NCBI GenBank assembly: GCA_046483125.1
Contig: JAWODU010000074.1
Span: forward strand, 1-5,698
Length of the DNA: 5,698 bases
Source: JAWODU01 sp046483125
GTDB taxonomy: Bacteria > Verrucomicrobiota > Kiritimatiellia > UBA8416 > JAWODU01
Reading direction: 5' to 3'
Each line of letters begins with the position of its first letter. The first letter of the stretch is position 1. The notes under the pieces were generated by a model that did no database searches, was not told the origin of the DNA, and worked only from the letters and a program-made list of their open reading frames with translations. This document shows positions 1-5,372 of this stretch, piece by piece. Both the position numbers and the translations under genes were made by a program.

Positions 1-102
1 CTGCGACACTTGCGCTTCAGCACCTTGAGGAATGTCGGACACCAAGGCCGTCACAGGACGCGAAACCGGCCCTTGCGCTTCCGCAGCTATCTCGCACGTC
101 AT
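1..102 (-). CDS. Possible partial ORF overlapping the kinase 3' end
   Basis: An open frame begins at an ATG (102-100) and stays open for 34 codons to the window edge; it starts MTCEIAAEAQG. It lies in a different frame from the end of the hybrid kinase gene and overlaps it by 86 bp. Its residue mix (Ala, Glu, Gln, Val) looks more protein-like than the Cys/Arg-rich kinase tail in the other frame. An in-frame TAG lies nine codons upstream of the ATG, close to where the receiver domain should end. No strong Shine-Dalgarno is visible (only AGAG directly before the ATG). It could be the start of the next gene, or a sign that the kinase frame is shifted. I do not recognise the product, and the fragment is too short to assign a function. 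Confidence 0.3.
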   Translation of the reverse strand, partial: MTCEIAAEAQGPVSRPVTALVSDIPQGAEAQVSQ

Positions 103-2098
103 CTCTGCAATCAGGCCGCACGCCTACATTTCTTGTTAAGACGCGACTTATGGCTTTCTGCAATTCCTTTCGTGTTACCGGTTTGCCCACAACTTCATCG
201 ACACCGTGAGGCTTTTCTCCATTTTCCTTCATAACGGTCCCAAAGCCTGTCAGCATAATTACCGGCACATCCGCCCGAAGTTTTTTCACTTCTAAAGCCA
301 CATTATCCCCGCTCATATCCGGCATGGCCCTGTCCGTAATTACAAGATCGAACTCTTGCTCACCGGACTTCCTGATTCCCTCTTCACCGCATTCGGCGGT
401 TACGACCGCCTTGCCGGTCGGGTCCAGATAACGTGACAGAAGCTGGCGCGAACTGGACTCATCCTCAATAATCAGAATGCGGAGATCAGCGGCATTTCTC
501 TCATCGGCCTTTATCCTTTTTTCCGTCTCCGCCTCGCCCGCATTCATGGGCGGGAATCTGGCCGTAACGGTTGTGCCCTTATCCGGCTGACTCTTTACCT
601 CTAAGGAACCGCCATGGCGCCGGACAATTCCGTAAACAACGGCCAGGCCCTGGCCCGAGCTTTCTCCTTCTTTGCCCGTAAAAAACGGTTCCAGACAGTG
701 CAGTCGGACTTCTTCGGTCATCCCGCATCCGGTGTCCTCGACCTCGAGTACCACCCTTCCTTCCTGCTGACAGGTTCGAACGGTTATTTCACCGTCTCCT
801 GTTATGGCATCTACGGAGTTGAAAATAAAATTGGTGAGAACTTCATGGAGTTCCGATTTTACCCCTCTTATGTCGGGAACTGTCCCAAGTTCGGTGCGCA
901 CATCAATATGCCGCCCGTTCGCACGCGCCTCCTGCTGCCATTTCTGCTGAGTGAGCAAAAGGCCGGATTCCACCACCGTGTTCAGGTTTACCGATGTAAA
1001 GTCGGCGTCATCGGCCGGGCGGTAAAACTCCCTCATCCGGCGTACGATTTCCCGCGCGTGCTTAGCGGCTTCGTGAATGTCCCCAAGGATCTTGTACATC
1101 TCGGCAGAGTCTTTACGCAGTTCGGAGTCGGAGCACGCCATCTCGCTTAACCCCAGTATTGGCATCAGCACGTTGTTGAAATCGTGGGCCACCCCGCTGG
1201 CAATCTGTCCCAGAACCCTGAGCCGTTCTTCCTGAATAACACGCTGTTGTGTCCGTTTCAGTTCCTCCAGCGCCGCGGACAGTTCCATGTTGGATTTCCG
1301 CAGATCCTGCTCGATGCGCTTGCGTTCGGTTACGTCCTCAAGCGTCGTGTGTACAGAAACGATTTTGCCGTCGGCATCCAAAGAAAAGAAATCGCTGGTC
1401 ACCAGGGTCCGGACCTCGCCGCTCTTGGTAAGATAGTGTCTTTCGTGCCCGTGCTTGAATGTCTCTTTGCTTTTCTTTTTCTCGGCAAAAGAAGATACGG
1501 CGCTTCTCCTTTCCTCGGGGACAACAAACTCGAAGATCGATTTGCCTATAGCCTCACTCTTTCCGTATTCCAGCGTTCGGCACCATTTCTTGTTGACGTT
1601 TGTAATAACCCCGTCGGGTAACAGCGTGTGATAAGCTACAGGCGCGTATTCATACAACTGCTGGAATCTCTCCCGGGCTTTTCTTGTTTCTTCGGCCGCC
1701 TTCTTGCGCCGGGTGATGTCAACGGCAATGCTCCGGAATCCCGCCGGCCCGCCTTCTCGAAGGACTCTCGCTGAATGAACTTCTAAGGGAAATGTCGTTC
1801 CGTCTTTGCGCAGGCCGGTGTGTTCGATCCATCCAAGATCCTCTCCGGCCAGAACTTTTGCGATATTCTCTCTGGCCTCTTCCCGCTCCTCGGCAATTAC
1901 CAAGTCAAAGGCATTGATTTCAGCTTCAAGATCCTTGCGTATATAGCCGAAAGCCTTGAGTCCGGACTCAAGGGCGTAAATTATCTTGCCGGCCGTATCG
2001 GCCTCGCAAATGGCTTCAGGGAGGGAGTCGGCCAGGTCCTTGAACTGTGCTTCTCCAGCTGACGGGCGGGCTTTTTTATTTTTGTGAGGGCCTTTCAC
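17..2098 (-). CDS. Soluble PAS-PAS hybrid sensor histidine kinase with C-terminal receiver
   Basis: This encodes a cytoplasmic two-component sensor that should autophosphorylate on His and pass the phosphate to its own receiver. From a GTG start (693 aa) the order is PAS 1 (about 18-137), PAS 2 (about 143-264), a coiled linker (265-295), HisKA with His305 in GVAHDFNN, HATPase with N-box N423/N427/D430, G1 box DTGCG (455-459), F box EPFFTG and G2 box SSGQGLAVV, then a receiver (about 539-657) with E545/D546, phospho-acceptor D589 in VITDRAMPDM, T617 and K639. No membrane segment or signal peptide is visible, so it probably senses an internal cue. The GTG at 2098 is preferred because AGGTG lies 5 nt upstream and a promoter -10 sits around 2150; a TTG at 2137 would leave almost no leader. 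The last 36 residues (four Cys, many Arg) do not look like receiver sequence and may be out of frame. The partner of the phosphorelay is unknown. Confidence 0.93.
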   Translation of the reverse strand: MKGPHKNKKARPSAGEAQFKDLADSLPEAICEADTAGKIIYALESGLKAFGYIRKDLEAEINAFDLVIAEEREEARENIAKVLAGEDLGWIEHTGLRKDGTTFPLEVHSARVLREGGPAGFRSIAVDITRRKKAAEETRKARERFQQLYEYAPVAYHTLLPDGVITNVNKKWCRTLEYGKSEAIGKSIFEFVVPEERRSAVSSFAEKKKSKETFKHGHERHYLTKSGEVRTLVTSDFFSLDADGKIVSVHTTLEDVTERKRIEQDLRKSNMELSAALEELKRTQQRVIQEERLRVLGQIASGVAHDFNNVLMPILGLSEMACSDSELRKDSAEMYKILGDIHEAAKHAREIVRRMREFYRPADDADFTSVNLNTVVESGLLLTQQKWQQEARANGRHIDVRTELGTVPDIRGVKSELHEVLTNFIFNSVDAITGDGEITVRTCQQEGRVVLEVEDTGCGMTEEVRLHCLEPFFTGKEGESSGQGLAVVYGIVRRHGGSLEVKSQPDKGTTVTARFPPMNAGEAETEKRIKADERNAADLRILIIEDESSSRQLLSRYLDPTGKAVVTAECGEEGIRKSGEQEFDLVITDRAMPDMSGDNVALEVKKLRADVPVIMLTGFGTVMKENGEKPHGVDEVVGKPVTRKELQKAISRVLTRNVGVRPDCRDDVRDSCGSARAGFASCDGLGVRHSSRC

Positions 2099-2103
2099 GG
2101 ATT

Positions 2104-2108
2104 CACCT
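2104..2108 (-). promoter_or_regulatory. Ribosome binding site deciding the kinase start
   Basis: AGGTG stands 5 nt before the GTG at 2098. No comparable site precedes the in-frame TTG at 2137, so this site supports the shorter kinase reading frame. Confidence 0.5.
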
Positions 2109-2147
2109 GCGCCTGTATAGGCTGTTATCTGAGTCAATCTTGCCGAT

Positions 2148-2175
2148 ATTATACCTATATTCCATGTTTTGACCA
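2148..2175 (-). promoter_or_regulatory. Sigma70-like promoter of the hybrid kinase
   Basis: A perfect -10 TATAAT (2153-2148) is preceded after 16 bp by TGGTCA (2175-2170), which matches the -35 consensus at four of six positions. Transcription would start near 2141, giving a leader of about 43 nt to the GTG start. This supports separate transcription of the kinase from the MetF-like gene upstream. Confidence 0.5.
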
Positions 2176-2207
2176 GCTTTTTCCGGCCTACACGAACTGG
2201 CTATCGA

Positions 2208-2236
2208 GCCTGTCTGCGAGATTACTGGGGACAGGC
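2208..2236. repeat. 7-bp inverted repeat overlapping a GGGACAG motif
   Basis: GCCTGTC (2208-2214) and GACAGGC (2230-2236) are perfect reverse complements separated by 15 nt. The right arm is part of a motif that recurs on the other side of the MetF-like gene (2224-2244 and 3235-3255). The element lies between the MetF-like stop and the kinase promoter. No U-tract follows, so it is not a standard intrinsic terminator; a REP-like extragenic palindrome is one reading. Confidence 0.4.
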
Positions 2237-2244
2237 AAATAATC
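2224..2244 (+). repeat. GGGACAG-type motif, copy A
   Basis: This 21-nt stretch matches 3235-3255 at 17 of 21 positions without gaps. The shared core is GGGACAG, one variable base, then CAAAT and ATC separated by another variable base. Both copies have the same orientation and are followed closely by ACGATG. It sits in the 234-bp spacer between the MetF-like gene and the kinase. Confidence 0.4.
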
Positions 2245-2371
2245 ACGATGCGGGGATTGGGTAGGCAGGCGGCTCTTTTCACAGGGACGAGAATGGGCAT
2301 TTGAGGGCTTAACATAGATGCCAGCGACTATAGGTGTGTGCCCAGTGTCCTCGGATCCCGTCGCTCCCGTT

Positions 2372-3160
2372 TTACCCCCTGAACTTCTGGAGCCTGGCCA
2401 GCAGATCCATATCGGATGAGACGAATCCGAGACAGGTGGCAATCACCCCGCTTACGGAGTCTTCGATCTGAGCCACCATTTCTTCGGCGGTTTCCAGGGT
2501 TGCGCTGGCGGGCCATCCGATTCTGTCCAGGATCTTCTTGTTCTTGGGCGTCTCGACGATCAGATAGGGATAGAGGGGCTTGCCCAGGCGCTTGCACTCC
2601 GCTCCGATCTCCTTCAACTTGGGAACCGTTGACTCTTCCAGTCTCAGGAAGAAGCCGAAATCCCAGCTGTCCTTCATGCGCTCGATGGCGGCTTCGGCGG
2701 GTACGCGCGCGGTCAGCAGACAACCGAACTGGACCGTACTCACTTTGGTGTTGTTCCGGAGAAAGTCCCTGACTGCTTCGGCCGGACCGGTCGAACGCCG
2801 ATACTCGAGTATCTTGTCGGGGTCCGACAGCATCTCACAGCTTCCGTCCGCCTTCGTCCGGATCAGGTTCCCGTATTTCGGGGGATCGCCCGGGTCGGGA
2901 AGCAGGCCGTCGACCCCCATGGCTTCGGCGGCGAGCGCGGCTGAGCCCAGCTCGACGGGGCCCTTGTAGTTGGAGATGAGCATCGGAATCGTTATCTTGT
3001 CCGGGTACATTTTTTTGAGCACACAGGCACAGGCGGTGCCGCCGGGCGCAGGCATGCCGCTGGCGCTGTCGGTGATATTGAATCCATCGATCAGATCTTT
3101 AACCTTCTCGGCGGATTCGACGAAATTGAGTTTCGGGATGAACTCGTACAGGATCTTCAT
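2372..3160 (-). CDS. Short methylenetetrahydrofolate reductase (MetF)-like protein
   Basis: This 262-residue protein resembles the FAD-linked methylenetetrahydrofolate reductase TIM barrel. MetF reduces methylene- to methyl-tetrahydrofolate in methionine synthesis and the Wood-Ljungdahl methyl branch. Visible signs are an N-terminal strand YEFIPK (5-10, cf. the FEFFPP start of MetF), a glycine/alanine-rich NITDSASGMPAPGG segment (28-41), a strand-helix ending in AAEAMGVDGLLPDPGDPPKYGN (residues 77-98) where GD corresponds to the MetF RGD/TGDPP loop, and a C-terminal helical part. It is shorter than the roughly 290-300 residues of E. coli MetF. I chose ATG 3160 because AAGGAG lies 10 nt before it; the TTG at 3181 would put that site inside the gene. 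It has its own promoter and repeat-bearing upstream region and lies between two signalling genes. The exact substrate, folate or another pterin, and the reductant cannot be read from sequence. Confidence 0.72.
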   Translation of the reverse strand: MKILYEFIPKLNFVESAEKVKDLIDGFNITDSASGMPAPGGTACACVLKKMYPDKITIPMLISNYKGPVELGSAALAAEAMGVDGLLPDPGDPPKYGNLIRTKADGSCEMLSDPDKILEYRRSTGPAEAVRDFLRNNTKVSTVQFGCLLTARVPAEAAIERMKDSWDFGFFLRLEESTVPKLKEIGAECKRLGKPLYPYLIVETPKNKKILDRIGWPASATLETAEEMVAQIEDSVSGVIATCLGFVSSDMDLLARLQKFRG

Positions 3161-3170
3161 GCTCTCGTAT

Positions 3171-3176
3171 CTCCTT
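3171..3176 (-). promoter_or_regulatory. Ribosome binding site of the MetF-like gene
   Basis: AAGGAG, 10 nt before ATG 3160, is the strongest Shine-Dalgarno in the window. It lies within the codons that a start at TTG 3181 would use, so it decides for the shorter protein. Confidence 0.75.
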
Positions 3177-3189
3177 TCCAAAAGAACAG

Positions 3190-3218
3190 AGACTACCGGC
3201 CGGACGGCTGGAAGTCAA
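3190..3218 (-). promoter_or_regulatory. Sigma70-like promoter of the MetF-like gene
   Basis: TTGACT (3218-3213, five of six) and TAGTCT (3195-3190, matching the conserved T, A and final T) are separated by exactly 17 bp. Transcription would begin near 3183 and give a short leader of about 23 nt containing the AAGGAG. The poor middle of the -10 box suggests a weak promoter that may need an activator. Confidence 0.5.
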
Positions 3219-3220
3219 TT

Positions 3221-3240
3221 GCTAACCCGTGCTAACCCGG
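3221..3240 (-). repeat. Tandem 10-bp repeat abutting the -35 box
   Basis: On the minus strand the 9-mer CGGGTTAGC occurs twice with a 10-bp period, ending 2 bp upstream of the TTGACT -35 box. Repeats one helical turn apart next to a -35 box are typical of sites where an activator contacts RNA polymerase. No candidate protein can be assigned. Confidence 0.55.
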
Positions 3241-3255
3241 GACAGACAAATGATC
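3235..3255 (+). repeat. GGGACAG-type motif, copy B
   Basis: This is the second copy of the 21-nt motif at 2224-2244 (17 of 21 identical, same orientation). It overlaps the distal part of the tandem repeat upstream of the MetF-like promoter and runs into the 12-bp-period repeat. Confidence 0.4.
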
Positions 3256-3302
3256 GGGACGATGATGTCGACGAGGATCGGGACAAAGATCGAGACAAGG
3301 AT
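3252..3302 (+). repeat. Degenerate 12-bp tandem repeat
   Basis: Four consecutive 12-nt units each begin with GAT: gatcgggacgat, gatgtcgacgag, gatcgggacaaa and gatcgagacaag, followed by a fifth GAT. Read on the plus strand it would give an Asp/Arg/Lys-rich peptide, but no convincing gene contains it. It lies 34 bp or more upstream of the MetF-like -35 box. It may be simple-sequence expansion or a binding array. Confidence 0.6.
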
Positions 3303-3370
3303 GGTATTGCCACACCTGCTACTGTTTAATGGCCGGAGTAATAGCCGCTATAGATGTCACGTCCTCGTCG

Positions 3371-3388
3371 CTCAGCCGTTCGGCTGAG
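3371..3388 (-). repeat. Perfect hairpin containing the response-regulator stop codon
   Basis: CTCAGCC and GGCTGAG pair perfectly around a four-base GAAC loop, and the stop codon TGA (3374-3372) lies in the downstream arm. No U-tract follows, so it is not a classical intrinsic terminator. It may protect the 3' end of the message or act as a weak or factor-dependent stop signal. Confidence 0.45.
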
Positions 3389-3782
3389 GTCTGCTCTGCA
3401 GTATGTCCTGCAGAAGTTCTTCGAACCGGGCGATCCGGAAAGCCCCCTTGTCGACGATAGCGGATACCTTTTCCAGAAGCCTTTCCCTTTCCGGCGGAGC
3501 AATATGCGCGCCGGTCATGACGATAACGGGGGTGTCGCCGTTTGCGGGACTTTGTCTGATCCGTTCGATGAGATCCCATCCGGAAGCGTGGGGCATGAGC
3601 AGATCCAGAACGATAACGTCGTAGCGTTTTCCGGCTTGAAGCAGGTTGTCGACCTTGCGCCCGTCACCGGCAACGGATACCGCCGCTCCATGCCTTTGAC
3701 ATATTGCAACAATCAGACTGCGAACCGTGCCGTCGTCGTCGGCGATCAGAATAGATGCGTTACCGGCAGTCTGATCCTGCAT
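3372..3782 (-). CDS. Stand-alone receiver-domain response regulator
   Basis: A 136-residue protein made of a single CheY-like receiver and nothing else. The acidic pocket is D15/D16 in ILIADDD, the phospho-acceptor is D60 in VIVLDLLMP, the switch Thr is T90 in VIVMTGAH and the invariant Lys is K112 in VDKGA. All catalytic residues are present, so it should be phosphorylated by a histidine kinase or phosphotransfer protein. With no output domain it may act by protein contact, as a phosphate shuttle or sink, or as CheY-like output. AAGGA lies 9 nt before the ATG. A weak promoter candidate (CGGACA-17-CATACT) is present in the 93-bp gap upstream; otherwise it could be read through from the small gene before it. 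The hybrid kinase beyond the MetF-like gene is a possible partner, but this is inference from proximity alone. Confidence 0.93.
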   Translation of the reverse strand: MQDQTAGNASILIADDDGTVRSLIVAICQRHGAAVSVAGDGRKVDNLLQAGKRYDVIVLDLLMPHASGWDLIERIRQSPANGDTPVIVMTGAHIAPPERERLLEKVSAIVDKGAFRIARFEELLQDILQSRPQPNG

Positions 3783-3791
3783 TCTAAACCA

Positions 3792-3796
3792 TCCTT
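3792..3796 (-). promoter_or_regulatory. Ribosome binding site of the receiver gene
   Basis: AAGGA lies 9 nt before ATG 3782. No other start in this frame has a comparable site. Confidence 0.5.
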
Positions 3797-3875
3797 TCCG
3801 GAATCGAAGTATGCGGTTTAACTTTCGAACTGTCCGATTTACGCCCCGAAAGCGGCGATTCCCAGTTCCCCCGGT

Positions 3876-4139
3876 TTACCTTAAAAAAATGAAAACGTAT
3901 CTTGGATACCTGCCCTGATGGCTCCCGCTCTCTTTCATTCTTCTTTCGGTGAAATGTGTTTTGACGGCCTCGGCCTCGGCTTCCGATGCGGCTTCCCATT
4001 CGTACCAGAACCTCGGCTGGCCGTGTTCTTTGCGGCTCCGGCGGACATCCGCGGAGATTCCAATAGTCCACGCCGGTTTGAATCTCGTCGTTCTGTCAAT
4101 GGACCTGGTTATCTCATCGGCTGTTTTCAAGAATTTCAA
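3876..4139 (-). CDS. Small GIY-YIG-like hypothetical protein
   Basis: The 87-residue product reads like a folded domain. An aromatic strand (W24, then TIGIS 25-29) is followed by ADVRRSRKEHG (30-40), a Trp/Tyr segment FWYEWEA (44-50), an acidic Ala/Glu helix (51-63) and a final strand YVFIF (81-85). This order resembles a reduced GIY-YIG core: second strand Y-x-G-x-T, then D-x-x-x-R-x-x-E-H, then a helix with a conserved Glu. The first GIY strand is not recognisable and YIG has become TIG, so nuclease activity is doubtful. The start is weak: TTG 4139, with no clear Shine-Dalgarno and an in-frame TAA seven codons upstream; TTG 4130 is an alternative. Rival reading frames here look compositionally poorer. 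I know of no assigned function; the family link is inference. Confidence 0.62.
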   Translation of the reverse strand: MKFLKTADEITRSIDRTTRFKPAWTIGISADVRRSRKEHGQPRFWYEWEAASEAEAEAVKTHFTERRMKESGSHQGRYPRYVFIFLR

Positions 4140-4203
4140 CCCGGAAATACCCCGGGGTTAAGCCTCCGCAGAAACCGCTTTTATTAAGCTGACCGTTTTC
4201 GAT

Positions 4204-4413
4204 CTAGAGCAGGGGGATATCCTTCTTCAGCCTGTATTTACGCGATCCGGTTTCGCTGAGATACCCTCTTTGTTTCAGGATCTGCACGGCGGTCCGGACA
4301 TCCGGTTCGGGAAGGGCCGTCTTTCGGGCAAGGGCCTCAATTGAGAACGCGGGTTTGCCGGAAGCGTAATATTCCAGTATCTTCAAGGCTGCTTTCATCC
4401 CAGTTGGATTCAT
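4204..4413 (-). CDS. IclR-type winged-helix DNA-binding protein without effector domain
   Basis: A 69-residue protein consisting only of an IclR-like winged helix-turn-helix: helix 1 KAALKILEYYASG (7-19), SIEALARKTALP (24-35), recognition helix EPDVRTAVQILKQRGYL (36-52) and a wing ETGSRKYRLKK (54-64). The usual ligand-binding domain of about 170 residues is absent; the stop follows the wing directly. The start is ATG 4413, because AAAGGGG lies 8 nt before it and the promoter -10 lies inside the longer frame that would begin at TTG 4482. It has its own promoter and is 107 bp downstream of a full IclR regulator. It could be an independent small regulator, or a remnant or partner of an IclR protein; the intact promoter and ribosome site argue against simple decay. 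Confidence 0.8.
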   Translation of the reverse strand: MNPTGMKAALKILEYYASGKPAFSIEALARKTALPEPDVRTAVQILKQRGYLSETGSRKYRLKKDIPLL

Positions 4414-4421
4414 CGAAAATG

Positions 4422-4428
4422 CCCCTTT
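4422..4428 (-). promoter_or_regulatory. Ribosome binding site of the winged-helix gene
   Basis: AAAGGGG, 8 nt before ATG 4413, is purine-rich and correctly spaced. It selects this ATG over the ATG 15 bases further downstream. Confidence 0.5.
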
Positions 4429-4453
4429 CCCGTCATACGGGAAACATTTCCGC

Positions 4454-4482
4454 ATTATCGGACGCAAAAATTTAATTCTCAA
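4454..4482 (-). promoter_or_regulatory. Sigma70-like promoter of the winged-helix gene
   Basis: TTGAGA (4482-4477) and GATAAT (4459-4454), each five of six to consensus, are separated by exactly 17 bp. The leader to ATG 4413 would be about 34 nt. This is the best promoter match in the window and shows that the small gene is transcribed independently of the IclR gene. Confidence 0.6.
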
Positions 4483-4520
4483 TAAAAAAATGTCTGGAAA
4501 TATCCGGGCGGGAAAAAGGG

Positions 4521-5360
4521 CTACGACACGGCGTTTGCTTTGAAGTGCAGACTGAGTTTGGAAGCACTTTGCTGCAGAATTCTCCCGAATCGCCTGATCT
4601 TCCTGTCGTTGAGGCGGGAAGAAGGCCCTATCACTCCCAAAGCGCCGGCAAAATCGCCGTTGCAGTCACAGACCGGCGAGCCGACGGACGAAATCCCGTT
4701 CATAAATTCTTCCTTGCATACGGTATAGCCGTTTTTGCGAAACAGCCTCAACTGAGTCCCGAGCCCGGTCAGACTGCGGGGGCCGTTGCGGGTCGGGTTC
4801 TTCCATGAACAGTTTGCCAGGCAGGATTTCAGCTCGGCATCGGTCAGCCCGAGAAGGTACGCCTTGCCGCAGGCGCTCGCGTGGAGGGGCAGGCGATCAA
4901 AAAGGCAGGATCTTATCTGAACAAAACTGTCTGCCGCCGACTCGGCCACCACCAGCACGCAATCCCGGCTCCGGGATGCAATGGCAAAAATGCTGTTCTC
5001 ATTGCATTGACTGCGGAGGTCGTCCAGGCAGGGGCGGACATACTTCAGTGGCTTCATCAAATCTATGGCCGCTTTTGTCAGTTCAAAAAGCTTGTGGCCG
5101 AGAACATATCTTCCTGTCTCCTCGTCGTGCGTGGCAAAGCCCGTTTCCGTCAGTGTGTTTAAAATGCGGTGCGCCGTGCTCGTGCCCGTTTTCTGTGCCC
5201 TTGCAAGGTCCGATACGCCGAGTGAACCGCGCCGGCTCAGCAGTTCAAGAGCATCAAGCGCCCTATCGGCGGATTTAAGAAAATCGGCCCCTGACGAAAG
5301 CTGAACGGTATGTGAGGCAACCTGCTTCACCAAATTATACGCCCCTTTCATCCCTTTCAT
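4521..5360 (-). CDS. IclR-family transcriptional regulator
   Basis: A full-length one-component regulator of 279 residues. It has an N-terminal winged helix-turn-helix (about 28-92: SADRALDALELLSRRGSLGVSDLA..., recognition helix STAHRILNTLTETG, wing ETGRYVLG) and a C-terminal IclR effector domain (about 105-270) with the family motifs PLHASACGKAYLL (158-170), GYTVCKEEF (211-219) and the GALGVIGPSSRL strand-turn (239-250). IclR proteins bind small carboxylic or aromatic acids and control nearby catabolic genes. No catabolic operon lies in the window, so the target is unknown. The effector domain is unusually rich in cysteine: ten, including CX3C at 180-184 and CDC at 231-233. The start is uncertain: ATG 5360 has almost no leader, ATG 5351 has GGG directly before it, and TTG 5333 has AAAGGGG 8 nt upstream. 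About 27 residues precede the conserved domain. Confidence 0.93.
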   Translation of the reverse strand: MKGMKGAYNLVKQVASHTVQLSSGADFLKSADRALDALELLSRRGSLGVSDLARAQKTGTSTAHRILNTLTETGFATHDEETGRYVLGHKLFELTKAAIDLMKPLKYVRPCLDDLRSQCNENSIFAIASRSRDCVLVVAESAADSFVQIRSCLFDRLPLHASACGKAYLLGLTDAELKSCLANCSWKNPTRNGPRSLTGLGTQLRLFRKNGYTVCKEEFMNGISSVGSPVCDCNGDFAGALGVIGPSSRLNDRKIRRFGRILQQSASKLSLHFKANAVS

Positions 5361-5372
5361 ACGTACTTAAAA

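Noticed and set aside
614..1621. Long plus-strand open frames opposite the kinase (614-1150 and 1184-1621)
   Set aside because: They lie antisense to the conserved PAS and kinase domains; their translations show no recognisable motifs and reflect the codon bias of the true gene.
2103..2442. Minus-strand frames in the spacer between the MetF-like gene and the kinase (2103-2315, 2188-2442)
   Set aside because: They have no ribosome site, their composition is not protein-like, and they cross the kinase promoter or the MetF-like 3' end.
2970..3329. Plus-strand frame ending in an Asp/Arg/Lys repeat
   Set aside because: Most of it is antisense to the MetF-like gene; the acidic repeat is only a translation of the 12-bp DNA repeat.
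3354..3821. Plus-strand 155-codon frame opposite the receiver gene
   Set aside because: The minus-strand frame has every receiver catalytic residue, so this is its shadow.
3784..4187. Competing frames overlapping the small GIY-YIG-like protein (3784-4071 minus, 3918-4187 plus)
   Set aside because: They lack a coherent strand/helix pattern and ribosome sites; the 3876-4139 frame shows conserved-looking aromatic and charged motifs.
4490..4520. Possible intrinsic terminator after the IclR gene
   Set aside because: A T-tract is present on the minus strand, but the only stem before it (GGA/TCC) is three pairs, too weak to call.
4805..5278. Plus-strand 157-codon frame opposite the IclR gene
   Set aside because: It is antisense to a clear IclR domain, with low-quality Pro/Arg/Ser-rich translation.
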